Assembly (NCBI GenBank): GCA_024742765.1
Contig: JANSXT010000017.1
Coordinates: 35,328 to 99,327 of the forward strand
Direction of reading: 5' to 3'
Source of the DNA: Phyllobacteriaceae bacterium
GTDB taxonomy: Bacteria; Pseudomonadota; Alphaproteobacteria; Rhizobiales; Rhizobiaceae
DNA length: 64,000 bases
Shown here: one piece after another, positions 1-7,027 of the stretch
How the letters are laid out: every line of letters starts with the position of its first letter
How positions within the stretch are numbered: position 1 is the first letter of the stretch
The notes under the pieces: model-generated
The model's input: the letters and a program-made list of their open reading frames with translations, nothing else
Told to the model about the DNA's origin: nothing
Database searches by the model: none
Position numbers and translations under genes: made by a program

Positions 1-1
1 T

Positions 2-136
2 CGCGTCATCACGGCGCCGGGCACGGCACCGGCGACGTTTGCAATCGCCGTCCTTCAATCGCTGTTTCCGGACCGCGAGGAGCAGATTGCGGAAATGCGC
101 GCCATGATGGCAGCCGAACACACACGGGCCGGGTGA
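2..136 (+). CDS. DJ-1/PfpI-family protein, C-terminal end (5' truncated by window)
   Basis: The window opens inside a reading frame that ends with TGA at 134-136. The 44 visible residues begin RVITAPGTAPATFAIAVLQ, the C-terminal signature of the DJ-1/PfpI (class-I glutamine amidotransferase-like) superfamily, where a 'TapGtapATFAlal' stretch follows the domain containing the nucleophilic Cys. The catalytic region lies outside the window, so a specific activity cannot be given. The stop is four bases before the ATG of the WYL regulator, so the two genes are probably co-transcribed and the regulator may control this gene. Confidence 0.6.
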   Translation, partial: RVITAPGTAPATFAIAVLQSLFPDREEQIAEMRAMMAAEHTRAG

Positions 137-140
137 CGCC

Positions 141-863
141 ATGCGCCGCGCGGACCGCCTGTTTCAGATCGTTCAGCACCTGCGCGGCGGGCGCCTGACG
201 ACGGCCGCGCGGCTGGCCGAGCAACTCGAAGTCTCCGAGCGGACCATCTATCGCGACATTGCCGATCTGCAGTCGACCGGCGTGCCGATCGATGGCGAGG
301 CCGGGGTCGGCTACATCATGCGCGAAGGGTTCGACCTGCCGCCGATGATGTTCACGCGTGACGAGATCGTCGCGCTCGTCGCCGGTGCGCGCATGGTTTC
401 GGCATGGGGCGGCATCGCGATGGCGCGGGCCGCCCAGGAGGCGCTGGTCAAGATCGAGACCGTTTTGCCGGACACGGCGCGGGCGCGGCTGAAATCGGTC
501 GAGATCCGCGCGCCCGCGCACCGCATGTCGGCCGAGGAGCGCGAAAAGCTCGACACGCTCGAACGGGCCTGCGAGGACCGGCTGGTGACCGCGCTCGCCT
601 ATACCGATGCCGATGGCGCGGCGACGGAACGCTCGATCTGGCCGCTTGGCCTGTGGTTCTGGGGCGGAAGCTGGACCGTGGTCGGCTGGTGCCTGAAGCG
701 CGAGGATTTCCGCATGTTCCGGGTCGACCGGATCGGCACGATGACGCCGACCGGCGCGACGTTCCGGCCCGAGAAGGGCAAGACCCTGCGCGACTTCTAT
801 GCCCAGATGATCGAATGCGGCGAGGTGCCCAAGGGTTTCGACTTCTTTGGCGCGGGTGTTTAG
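141..863 (+). CDS. YafY-type HTH/WYL transcriptional regulator
   Basis: A 240-residue DNA-binding regulator. Residues about 1-60 form a DeoR-like winged helix (RLFQIVQHLRGGRLTTAARL, then the recognition region SERTIYRDIADLQ). Residues about 130-235 are a WYL domain with the conserved WPLGLWFWGGSWTVVGWC and FRVDRI segments, a fold thought to bind a ligand or nucleic acid. The length and order of domains match the YafY family. It starts four bases after the preceding DJ-1-type gene, so local regulation of that gene is plausible. WYL proteins also regulate phage-defence loci, but no defence genes are visible beside it. Confidence 0.85.
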   Translation: MRRADRLFQIVQHLRGGRLTTAARLAEQLEVSERTIYRDIADLQSTGVPIDGEAGVGYIMREGFDLPPMMFTRDEIVALVAGARMVSAWGGIAMARAAQEALVKIETVLPDTARARLKSVEIRAPAHRMSAEEREKLDTLERACEDRLVTALAYTDADGAATERSIWPLGLWFWGGSWTVVGWCLKREDFRMFRVDRIGTMTPTGATFRPEKGKTLRDFYAQMIECGEVPKGFDFFGAGV

Positions 864-877
864 GCCGCTGACGTCGG

Positions 878-2071
878 CTATTCGGCAGCGACCATCGCAC
901 TCTCTGCGTCGAGCGCCGCAAGCTGCTCCTCGACCCAGTCGGCGCGGCGGGTGGCGTCGATGAAGCCGCCGCCCAGAACGCGGGCGCCGGAGCCTTCGCC
1001 GTCATAGAGCACGCAGGCCTGGCCGGGCGAGACGCCGGCTTCGCCGCCGACCAGTTCGACGATCACCGCGCCATCTTCGACGACAAGGCGCGCGGGCCTG
1101 GGCGGCCGGGTCGACCGTACGCGTGCAAGGAGATCAATGCCGCCGGCGGGCAGTTCGTCGAGCGGCGTTGCGCCGAGCCAGTTGACCTCGCGCAGGACGA
1201 TGCGCCGCGTGTCGAGCGCCTCTTTCGGCCCGACGATGACGCGGCGCGAACGCGCGTCGATCCTGACGACATAGAGCGGCTCGCCGGTGGCAACGCCCAG
1301 CCCCTTGCGCTGGCCGATCGTGTAATGGAGGACACCCTCGTGCCTGCCGAGCAAGCGCCCGTCCATGTGCACGATCTCGCCGGCGAGCGCCGCGTTGGGC
1401 CGCAGCTTGGCGATCACATCGGCATATTTGCCGTCGGGCACGAAACAAATGTCCTGGCTGTCGGGCTTGTCGGCGACGACCAGCCCCATCTGCTGAGCCA
1501 TTGCGCGGGTTTCGTCCTTGGTCATCGTGCCGAGCGGAAAGCGCAGAAAGTCGACCTGCTCCTGTGTCGTGGCAAACAGGAAATAGCTCTGGTCGCGATG
1601 GGCGTCGGCGGGCCGGCGCAAGGCGCGATGCGCGCCCTCGGGCGTCGACAGGATGTAATGGCCCGTCGCCAGACAATCGGCGCCCAGATCGCGCGCCGTC
1701 TTCAGGAGATCGGCAAATTTGACGGTCTGGTTGCAACTGACGCAAGGGATCGGCGTTTCGCCTGCGACATAGCTGTCGGCGAACCGGTCGATCACCGCTT
1801 CGCGAAAACGGCTTTCATAATCAAGCACATAGTGCGGAATGCCCAGCGCCTCGCAGACCCGGCGCGCATCGTCAATGTCCTGGCCGGCGCAGCAGGACCC
1901 GGTGCGCCGGACCGCGGCGCCATGGTCATAGAGCTGCAGCGTGATGCCGATCACCTCATAGCCTTCGGCATGCAGCAGACCGGCGACGACCGACGAGTCC
2001 ACGCCGCCCGACATGGCAACGACCACGCGGGTGTCTTCGGGCTTTTTGGCGATGTCGAGCGAGTTCAGCAT
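878..2071 (-). CDS. mnmA: tRNA-specific 2-thiouridylase MnmA
   Basis: Adds sulphur to U34 of tRNA-Lys, -Glu and -Gln using sulphur relayed from a cysteine desulphurase. It has the N-terminal PP-loop ATPase motif SGGVDSS (about residues 21-27), the Cys of [11 protein letters not shown] and the Cys of [11 protein letters not shown] that form the persulphide/disulphide pair, and the GQRKGLG motif in the central domain. The 397-residue length suits the alphaproteobacterial form. GTG at 2074 directly precedes ATG at 2071; the ATG is preferred because the AAGGA at 2077-2081 is better spaced for it. It is divergent from sciP across about 200 bases. Confidence 0.96.
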   Translation of the reverse strand: MLNSLDIAKKPEDTRVVVAMSGGVDSSVVAGLLHAEGYEVIGITLQLYDHGAAVRRTGSCCAGQDIDDARRVCEALGIPHYVLDYESRFREAVIDRFADSYVAGETPIPCVSCNQTVKFADLLKTARDLGADCLATGHYILSTPEGAHRALRRPADAHRDQSYFLFATTQEQVDFLRFPLGTMTKDETRAMAQQMGLVVADKPDSQDICFVPDGKYADVIAKLRPNAALAGEIVHMDGRLLGRHEGVLHYTIGQRKGLGVATGEPLYVVRIDARSRRVIVGPKEALDTRRIVLREVNWLGATPLDELPAGGIDLLARVRSTRPPRPARLVVEDGAVIVELVGGEAGVSPGQACVLYDGEGSGARVLGGGFIDATRRADWVEEQLAALDAESAMVAAE

Positions 2072-2175
2072 CACGGTCCTTTCGCGCGCAGCATATAGGC
2101 GATCGCCGCCGCGAACGCCAATCGCCCGAAGCGCGTCTTGTTTTCACGGATCGTGACACAGTGTAACCGGCGATT

Positions 2176-2207
2176 GAATCTTACCAATCCCTTAGCGTCA
2201 CCTTAGG
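2176..2207 (+). promoter_or_regulatory. Candidate CcrM/CtrA control region of sciP
   Basis: A GAATC (GANTC, the CcrM methylation site) at 2176-2180 directly abuts TTAC-N7-TTAGC at 2181-2196, a 7/9 match to the CtrA box TTAA-N7-TTAAC. A weaker overlapping copy, TTAG-N7-TTAGG, follows at 2192-2207. The site is 74 bases before the sciP ATG. In Caulobacter sciP is CtrA-activated, so the placement is sensible, but the match is degenerate. Confidence 0.45.
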
Positions 2208-2269
2208 CGTTTTTTAAACGCTGGCGGACTAGTGTGGCCGCTGACGAGGTCGTGTGTGTTGAGAGTAGT

Positions 2270-2545
2270 ATGACCGATCAGATAAGACCCCGAGTGAAAT
2301 ACGTCATCGGTCCGGACGGATCGCCGTTGACGATCAACGATCTTCCGCCGACCTCGACCCGCCGCTGGGTCATCCGGCGCAAGGCCGAGGTCGTTGCCGC
2401 CGTGCGGGGCGGGCTTCTGAGCCTAGACGAAGCGTGCGAGCGCTATCGGCTGACTGTCGAGGAATATCTGTCCTGGCAGGCCTCGATCGACGAGCACGGC
2501 CTTGCCGGCCTGCGCACGACGCGCATCCAGCAATATCGCCACTGA
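2270..2545 (+). CDS. sciP: SciP, CtrA inhibitory protein (DUF1153)
   Basis: A 91-residue DUF1153 protein, MTDQIRPRVKYVIGPDG to RTTRIQQYRH, nearly full length for the family. SciP is a helix-turn-helix protein that binds CtrA and stops it recruiting RNA polymerase in G1 cells. The HTH lies at about residues 40-80 (AAVRGGLLSLDEACERYRL, then EEYLSWQASID). The frame extends upstream to GTG 2234, but family members begin at MTD, so ATG 2270 was chosen. Its position three genes from ctrA and the CtrA-like boxes upstream suggest a local feedback loop. Confidence 0.92.
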   Translation: MTDQIRPRVKYVIGPDGSPLTINDLPPTSTRRWVIRRKAEVVAAVRGGLLSLDEACERYRLTVEEYLSWQASIDEHGLAGLRTTRIQQYRH

Positions 2546-2624
2546 CCGGGATGCGGTCCGCCGCCTCCCGCTTTCCATCCTTCCCTGGCCGTTCTAAATC
2601 CTGCTGCATGCATGGATGGCTGAC

Positions 2625-2714
2625 ATGAACGACCGGGGCTTCAACATCGCATCGCTGATCGTGCTCGGGCTCGTCGTCGCCGCCGTGCTCGGTGTCGTCC
2701 TGTTCGGCGGCTAG
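2625..2714 (+). CDS. Possible 29-residue membrane peptide
   Basis: A short frame MNDRGFNIASLIVLGLVVAA followed by VLGVVLFGG, with stop TAG at 2712-2714. It has a charged start, one uninterrupted hydrophobic helix of about 20 residues and no tail, the form of many small single-pass bacterial proteins. It lies in the otherwise empty gap between sciP and the converging pqiA-like gene, and its last four bases overlap that gene's 3' end. The ribosome-binding site is weak (GGATGG). The composition argues for a real gene, but in GC-rich DNA short hydrophobic frames also arise by chance. Confidence 0.45.
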   Translation: MNDRGFNIASLIVLGLVVAAVLGVVLFGG

Positions 2715-3184
2715 GTTTTCCGAACAGGCCGCAGCAGCCAGGCGGCCAGCGCGCTGGCAAGCGCCGATCCCGCAAAGAACCAAAGGCCCGGCTGGCTGAT
2801 GGCGGTGGCCAGTCCCGATGTCCGAGCGGCGAAGATCGCCAGCGCGACCAGCATCACATCGAGCATCGACCATTTGGTGAAAAAGCCGACCGCGCGGTCC
2901 AGCGGCCGCGCCCAGGCCGGATGGCTGTCCGGCGGCGTTGCCGCCAGCGCGGTCGCCAGATGCAGCGCGGCAATCTTGGCGGCGGGAAAGATGATGGAGG
3001 CCAGCGCGATGATCGCAGCGAGCAGCGGATCGCCGCTGGTCCAAAGGCCGGCGACCACGTCGACAAGCGAGGGCCGGTCGGTCAGGACGAACAGCCGCTC
3101 CATTTCCAGCAGCGGCAGCGTGATCCCGAGCGCGAGGCAAAAGGCGGCGGCCGCCAGCAGCAGTCCGGACAGGGCAGGTTTCAT
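2711..3184 (-). CDS. Paraquat-inducible protein A (PqiA)-like membrane protein
   Basis: A 157-residue integral membrane protein with about four hydrophobic helices. It carries PqiA-family signatures FPAAKIAALH and GFFTKWSMLDVMLVALAIF. It corresponds to a single PqiA domain, half the length of E. coli PqiA, a common form in alphaproteobacteria. PqiA/LetA proteins are inner-membrane partners of MCE-type lipid transport systems, but no MCE gene is adjacent, so the role here is open. The frame extends to 3220, but ATG 3184 immediately before KPALSGLLLAA gives the usual membrane start. Confidence 0.75.
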   Translation of the reverse strand: MKPALSGLLLAAAAFCLALGITLPLLEMERLFVLTDRPSLVDVVAGLWTSGDPLLAAIIALASIIFPAAKIAALHLATALAATPPDSHPAWARPLDRAVGFFTKWSMLDVMLVALAIFAARTSGLATAISQPGLWFFAGSALASALAAWLLRPVRKT

Positions 3185-3239
3185 GCCCAAAGCGATAGAG
3201 GCGGGCGCGGCCGGCTGCAACCGCCGGCCGGAACGGCGG

Positions 3240-3635
3240 TCAGCCGATCATGGCCTGCCGGTCATAGGCGCTGGTGCGGGCCGACTGTTCCTCGGCCACG
3301 CGGCGTGCCTCACGCACATCGAGCTTTTCGGCCTTCTGCAACTCGGCTTCGGCGTCCATCAGGGCTGCCTCGGCCGCGTCCTTTTGCTGCTGAAGGTCCT
3401 TGATCGAGTTGAACAGATTGTCGCGCCGGGTGCGCGCGGCCTTGGCAAAGGTGGGATAGGCAAAGTGATCGACATCGGTGATGCCGCTCTTTTTCTCTTC
3501 ATTCTGAATCTGGACGTCCAGTTCGCCGGCCATGCGCTCGAACTCGGCAATCATGGTCTCGAGCTGGTTCACCTGGCGATGCTTCTCAGTGACCTGGAAC
3601 TGTTTGACCCTGATCAGGCTGTCTTTCGGTTTCAT
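3240..3635 (-). CDS. fliJ: Flagellar export protein FliJ
   Basis: A 131-residue, almost wholly helical coiled-coil protein beginning MKPKDSLIRVKQFQVTEKHR, which matches the FliJ of rhizobia. FliJ is a cytoplasmic component of the flagellar type III export apparatus, contacting the FliI ATPase and the FlhA gate and cycling export chaperones. It is divergent from ctrA, an arrangement found in this order. No other flagellar gene is in the window. Flagellar genes are classical CtrA targets, so the shared 411-base upstream region may control both genes. Confidence 0.85.
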   Translation of the reverse strand: MKPKDSLIRVKQFQVTEKHRQVNQLETMIAEFERMAGELDVQIQNEEKKSGITDVDHFAYPTFAKAARTRRDNLFNSIKDLQQQKDAAEAALMDAEAELQKAEKLDVREARRVAEEQSARTSAYDRQAMIG

Positions 3636-3718
3636 TACTCAATACTCCAACCAAAAAGCCGGGCCGGGCCCGGATGACGCGGGACGCAGCCGCCAATCCC
3701 GGTCACATGTGCGGGTTG

Positions 3719-3965
3719 GTAACACTTCGTTTACGTCCTGCATTAATGATAGGCGCTAACCTTTAAGGGCGGGTAAACCGACCCGCCGCACTGGGCGGCA
3801 ATGGTGCCGACATCGGTTTGTGGAATCCAATGATTGGGTTACCGGAAGTTCCTGACATATTGATTCAGGTTTCCGACACAAAAAATGTGTGAAAATCAAT
3901 CATTTCGAGGCGGTGATTAATCTGCTGAGTGATCTTGCTTTTCCAGAACAGGTTTTGTTAACCAT
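3719..3965 (+). promoter_or_regulatory. ctrA/fliJ divergent control region: CtrA boxes and GANTC sites
   Basis: The 411-base gap between fliJ and ctrA has no gene but several cell-cycle motifs. TTAA-GGGCGGG-TAAAC at 3763-3778 matches the CtrA box at 8 of 9 positions. GTAA-N7-TTTAC lies at 3719-3734. The rhizobial CtrA octamer TTAACCAT is at 3958-3965. Two CcrM sites occur, GAATC at 3823-3827 and GATTC at 3862-3866. This is the expected pattern for an autoregulated, methylation-sensitive ctrA promoter, as in Caulobacter and Sinorhizobium. Transcription starts cannot be placed from sequence. Confidence 0.6.
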
Positions 3966-4046
3966 TTGGATGCAGGGTGATTTGCGCGATTGTGGGCAAG
4001 CCGGGACGGGCCACCGCACGCTTTCGAACTCGTCAAGGGGATAAAA

Positions 4047-4748
4047 ATGCGTGTTTTGCTGATCGAGGACGACAGTGCGATCGCACAAAGCATCGAGCTG
4101 ATGCTCAAGTCCGAGAGCTTCAATGTCTACACCACCGATCTGGGCGAAGAGGGCGTCGACCTCGGCAAGCTTTATGATTACGACATCATCCTTCTCGACC
4201 TGAACCTGCCCGATATGTCGGGCTATGAGGTGCTGCGCACGCTGCGCCTGTCGAAGGTCAAGACGCCGATCCTGATCCTGTCGGGCATGGCGGGGATCGA
4301 GGACAAGGTGCGGGGCCTGGGCTTCGGCGCCGACGATTACATGACCAAGCCGTTCCACAAGGACGAGCTGGTCGCGCGCATCCATGCCATCGTGCGCCGC
4401 TCGAAGGGCCATGCCCAGTCTGTGATCACCACCGGCGACCTGGTCGTCAATCTCGACGCCAAGACCGTGGAAGTGGGCGGTCAGCGCGTGCATCTGACCG
4501 GCAAGGAATATCAGATGCTCGAGCTGCTCTCGCTGCGCAAGGGCACGACGCTCACCAAGGAAATGTTCCTCAACCACCTTTATGGCGGTATGGACGAGCC
4601 GGAACTGAAGATCATCGACGTCTTCATCTGTAAGCTGCGCAAGAAGCTCGATGCGGCGTCCGGCGGCGTCAACTATATCGAGACCGTCTGGGGCCGTGGC
4701 TATGTGCTGCGCGATCCCGAGCCCGCGCAGATGGCTGAAACCGGCTGA
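4047..4748 (+). CDS. ctrA: Cell-cycle master response regulator CtrA
   Basis: A 233-residue OmpR-class regulator that controls replication initiation, division, motility and envelope genes. The receiver domain (residues 1-120) has the acidic pair at E7/D8/D9, phospho-acceptor D51 ([13 protein letters not shown]) and K101 (MTKPF). The winged helix (about 128-230) ends [15 protein letters not shown] 4047 was chosen over the longer frame from 3990 because MRVLLIEDD is the conserved CtrA start. The tail reads PAQMAETG, not the Ala-Ala end known from Caulobacter CtrA. A Rho-independent terminator follows within 60 bases. Confidence 0.98.
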   Translation: MRVLLIEDDSAIAQSIELMLKSESFNVYTTDLGEEGVDLGKLYDYDIILLDLNLPDMSGYEVLRTLRLSKVKTPILILSGMAGIEDKVRGLGFGADDYMTKPFHKDELVARIHAIVRRSKGHAQSVITTGDLVVNLDAKTVEVGGQRVHLTGKEYQMLELLSLRKGTTLTKEMFLNHLYGGMDEPELKIIDVFICKLRKKLDAASGGVNYIETVWGRGYVLRDPEPAQMAETG

Positions 4749-4782
4749 TCTGACCGGCGTTTGGTTGGCACCGACACAAAAA

Positions 4783-4807
4783 GCCCGGCGCAAAGCCGGG
4801 CCTTTTT
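4783..4807 (+). terminator. Rho-independent terminator of ctrA
   Basis: A 7-bp GC stem, GCCCGGC at 4783-4789 with GCCGGGC at 4795-4801, encloses a GCAAA loop and is followed by CTTTTT. It lies 34 bases after the ctrA stop and before the converging receiver gene. The flanking A-run makes it potentially bidirectional. Confidence 0.9.
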
Positions 4808-4830
4808 CTTTATCGGTCCGTCATCCGGCC

Positions 4831-5202
4831 TCAGGCGGCCGCGGCCGTCACCTGCTGGAAGCGCGACAGCAATTGGGCGCGATCGAAGGGCTTGAGCAGA
4901 TAGTCGTCGGCGCCGGCGCGCTTGGCCTTGGTCATGCGGACCAGATCCATCTCGATCATCGCGACGATGACCACCGGCTCGACCTCGCCCTCCATGGCGC
5001 GCAGTGCGCGGACGAAATCGACCAGTTCCATGTCGGCCGGATCGGCTTCGACGATGATCGTGTCGGGCATCTGCGCCTCGCACATGGACAGCGCTTCACC
5101 GGCGGTTTCGGCCTCGACGATGAACCGGTCGTCGGCGCCCAGAATGCGTTTTGCGACCTTTCGGACGACGGCGGATTTCTCAATGATCATGCAGCGTGAC
5201 AT
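4831..5202 (-). CDS. Stand-alone receiver protein with Glu at the phospho-acceptor position
   Basis: A 123-residue CheY-like domain with no output domain. The fold is recognisable from MIIEKSAVVRKVAKRIL at the start and GADDYLLKPFDRAQLLSRF near the end, including the conserved Lys of LLKPF. The residue aligning with the phosphorylated Asp after strand 3 is Glu (TIIVEADPADMEL), and the N-terminal acidic pair is reduced. It therefore probably cannot be phosphorylated normally and may be locked in one state. ATG 5202 is preferred to GTG 5208. It lies between ctrA and chpT, so a role in the CtrA phosphorelay is an inference from context. Confidence 0.8.
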   Translation of the reverse strand: MSRCMIIEKSAVVRKVAKRILGADDRFIVEAETAGEALSMCEAQMPDTIIVEADPADMELVDFVRALRAMEGEVEPVVIVAMIEMDLVRMTKAKRAGADDYLLKPFDRAQLLSRFQQVTAAAA

Positions 5203-5324
5203 CGTCACCCCCGACTGTTCAGTTCGGGGCCGGTTCTAGCACGGCCGGTTTGCCACCGGCTTAAGCGCCTTGGTTTACGCCGACATAACGGGATCGATAA
5301 AATGCGACCGAATGGCGGGGAAGC

Positions 5325-5954
5325 CTACCGGGCGACATAGGTGATGGCGTCGTCGCTCATGTCGGCGGTGACCGTCATGCCCGCCTCGTTGGCCAGCAGC
5401 AGCGTATAGTAGAACTGCACGGAATGGGCATCGACCGGCTCATCGTCAAAGCGGCCGTCGAGGAAGTCGGCGAACTTTTGTGGGATGCGCATCAGCTTGC
5501 CGGCCGCACGCAACGTGATGACGGGCCTGTCGCCACCGGTTTCCATCGAACAATCGAGCGTGCCGCCGCGCGGGATCGAGCCGTTGGCGACCAGGATTAG
5601 GTTGAGCACCAGCTTGACCTGGTTCTTGGGCAGAAGCGCCCGCTCTGCGGTCCAGGTGAAGTCGGCCTTTTCGCCCTTCATGAAGGCGAGCGCGACGGCC
5701 TGCGCGTCGCCGGTGTCGATCTCGACGCCCGCCGAGCCGGCCGCGCCGAAGGCGATGCGGGCGAACTGCAGACGCGCCGAGGCGTTGACGGCGCTGGTGC
5801 GGATCAGGTCCATCGCGTCCTCGTCTGCGCCGCCATCGTCGAGCAGTTCGAGGCCGTTGTTGATCGCGCCGACCGGCGAGATGATGTCGTGGCAGACGCG
5901 GCTGCACAGGAGCGAAGCCAGTTCAGACGGCGCGAGGTCTTTGAGATGGTGCAT
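5325..5954 (-). CDS. chpT: Histidine phosphotransferase ChpT
   Basis: A 209-residue dimeric phosphotransferase that passes phosphate from the hybrid kinase CckA to CtrA and CpdR. The DHp-like first helix carries the phosphorylated His22 in CSRVCHDIISPVGAINNGLELL. The C-terminal half is a degenerate ATPase-like fold (KLVLNLILVANGSIPRGG to FYYTLLLANEAGM). ATG 5954 begins MHHLKDLAP. It is the upstream gene of a minus-strand pair with the degenerate receiver, facing ctrA. The clustering of ctrA, sciP and chpT makes this a phosphorelay locus. Confidence 0.9.
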   Translation of the reverse strand: MHHLKDLAPSELASLLCSRVCHDIISPVGAINNGLELLDDGGADEDAMDLIRTSAVNASARLQFARIAFGAAGSAGVEIDTGDAQAVALAFMKGEKADFTWTAERALLPKNQVKLVLNLILVANGSIPRGGTLDCSMETGGDRPVITLRAAGKLMRIPQKFADFLDGRFDDEPVDAHSVQFYYTLLLANEAGMTVTADMSDDAITYVAR

Positions 5955-6056
5955 TTTTCGATCCGGAATGTCTCTAAGGAATCATCGCCCTTCCCCCGCG
6001 CAAAGGTTAGCGGGCGCGCTGTTGAGGGGCAATGGCGCGGGCGGCAACCGCAAGCA

Positions 6057-6082
6057 TTGCTTAACAAGGCGTTGCTTAACAA
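6057..6082. repeat. Direct repeat of 11 bp containing TTAAC
   Basis: TTGCTTAACAA occurs at 6057-6067 and again at 6072-6082, a 15-bp period, in the gap between the divergent chpT and eipA genes. Each copy contains a CtrA-type TTAAC half-site, but the TTAA-to-TTAA spacing is 11 rather than 7, so it is not a standard CtrA box. It may bind a dimeric regulator of either gene. Confidence 0.5.
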
Positions 6083-6194
6083 AGCGGAAACCAGAATTCC
6101 CTAAAGTTTGATCAAAATGCGGATGCGCCAGCGGCGTGCCCGAATTGGCGGTCACGCTGGCCGTGACGACATGCAATTTGCCAGGAGATCACCC

Positions 6195-6917
6195 ATGAAT
6201 GCGATTGCAGCCCGGTGGACGTCCACCCAAGACCCGATGCGCCGCCTCGCCGTGGCGGTTGTGGGCGCGCTGGCGCTCGCCGCAGCGCTGGCCTTTGCCG
6301 TTCCGGCCCATGCGCAATATGCCCAGACCCAGGACCAGTATGGGCAGGTGCAACAGCAGTACGGCCAGGTCCAACAGCAATATGCGCAGCCGCAATACGG
6401 CCAGGCCCAACAGCAATATGCCCAGGCGCAGCCAAGTCCCTACGGCGCTGAAGAGGTGGTCGCGGCCGGCCACAGTTTCTTCGGTTCGACATCGGGTGCC
6501 ATCGCCACAGCGATCGAGCGCGCCTTTTCGATGTATGGCCTGCCGAACGGCTATATTCTCGGCCAGGAAGCCGGCGGCGCGTTTGTCGGCGGTCTGACCT
6601 ATGGCGAAGGCACGCTCTACACCAAGAATGCCGGCGACCACAGCGTCTTCTGGCAAGGTCCTTCGCTGGGTTGGGATTTCGGCGGCGAGGGCGCGCGCAC
6701 GATGATGCTGGTCTACCACCTGCCCTCGGTCGACAATCTTCAGGGCCGCTATGGCGGCGTTGCCGGCTCGGCCTATATCGTTGCCGGTGTCGGCATGCAT
6801 GTGCTCAAGCGCAACAATGTGCTGCTGGTTCCGGTGCGCACGGGCGTCGGCGCGCGGCTCGGCGTGTCGGTCGGCTATCTGAAGCTGACCAACCGGCCGA
6901 CCTGGAACCCGTTCTGA
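6195..6917 (+). CDS. eipA: EipA-like periplasmic protein (DUF1134)
   Basis: A 240-residue exported protein. An N-terminal signal peptide (hydrophobic core about residues 19-36, AHA|Q cleavage) leads into a Gln/Tyr repeat region (about residues 37-76, units such as QYGQVQQ and QYAQPQ). The conserved DUF1134 domain follows, with SIERAF-like AIERAFSMYGLPNGYILGQE and LTYGEGTLYTKN segments and a C-terminus at NRPTWNPF. In Brucella, EipA supports cell-envelope integrity and is under CtrA/CcrM control. ATG 6195 has a strong AGGAG eight bases upstream. The Gln-rich linker is the unusual part. Confidence 0.85.
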   Translation: MNAIAARWTSTQDPMRRLAVAVVGALALAAALAFAVPAHAQYAQTQDQYGQVQQQYGQVQQQYAQPQYGQAQQQYAQAQPSPYGAEEVVAAGHSFFGSTSGAIATAIERAFSMYGLPNGYILGQEAGGAFVGGLTYGEGTLYTKNAGDHSVFWQGPSLGWDFGGEGARTMMLVYHLPSVDNLQGRYGGVAGSAYIVAGVGMHVLKRNNVLLVPVRTGVGARLGVSVGYLKLTNRPTWNPF

Positions 6918-7027
6918 CCGCCTGGCCCTGACGGGCGCCGCCGGCGCCATCGGCGCGATGCTGGATTGTCGCGCCGATCCGTGGCAGACCGGCCCGCAGC
7001 AACCGGCACGCGGGTGAGACTGGTCCC

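Noticed and set aside
141..863. The WYL regulator as a marker of a phage-defence island
   Set aside because: No restriction, BREX, CBASS or similar genes are adjacent; the neighbours are a DJ-1-type protein and mnmA.
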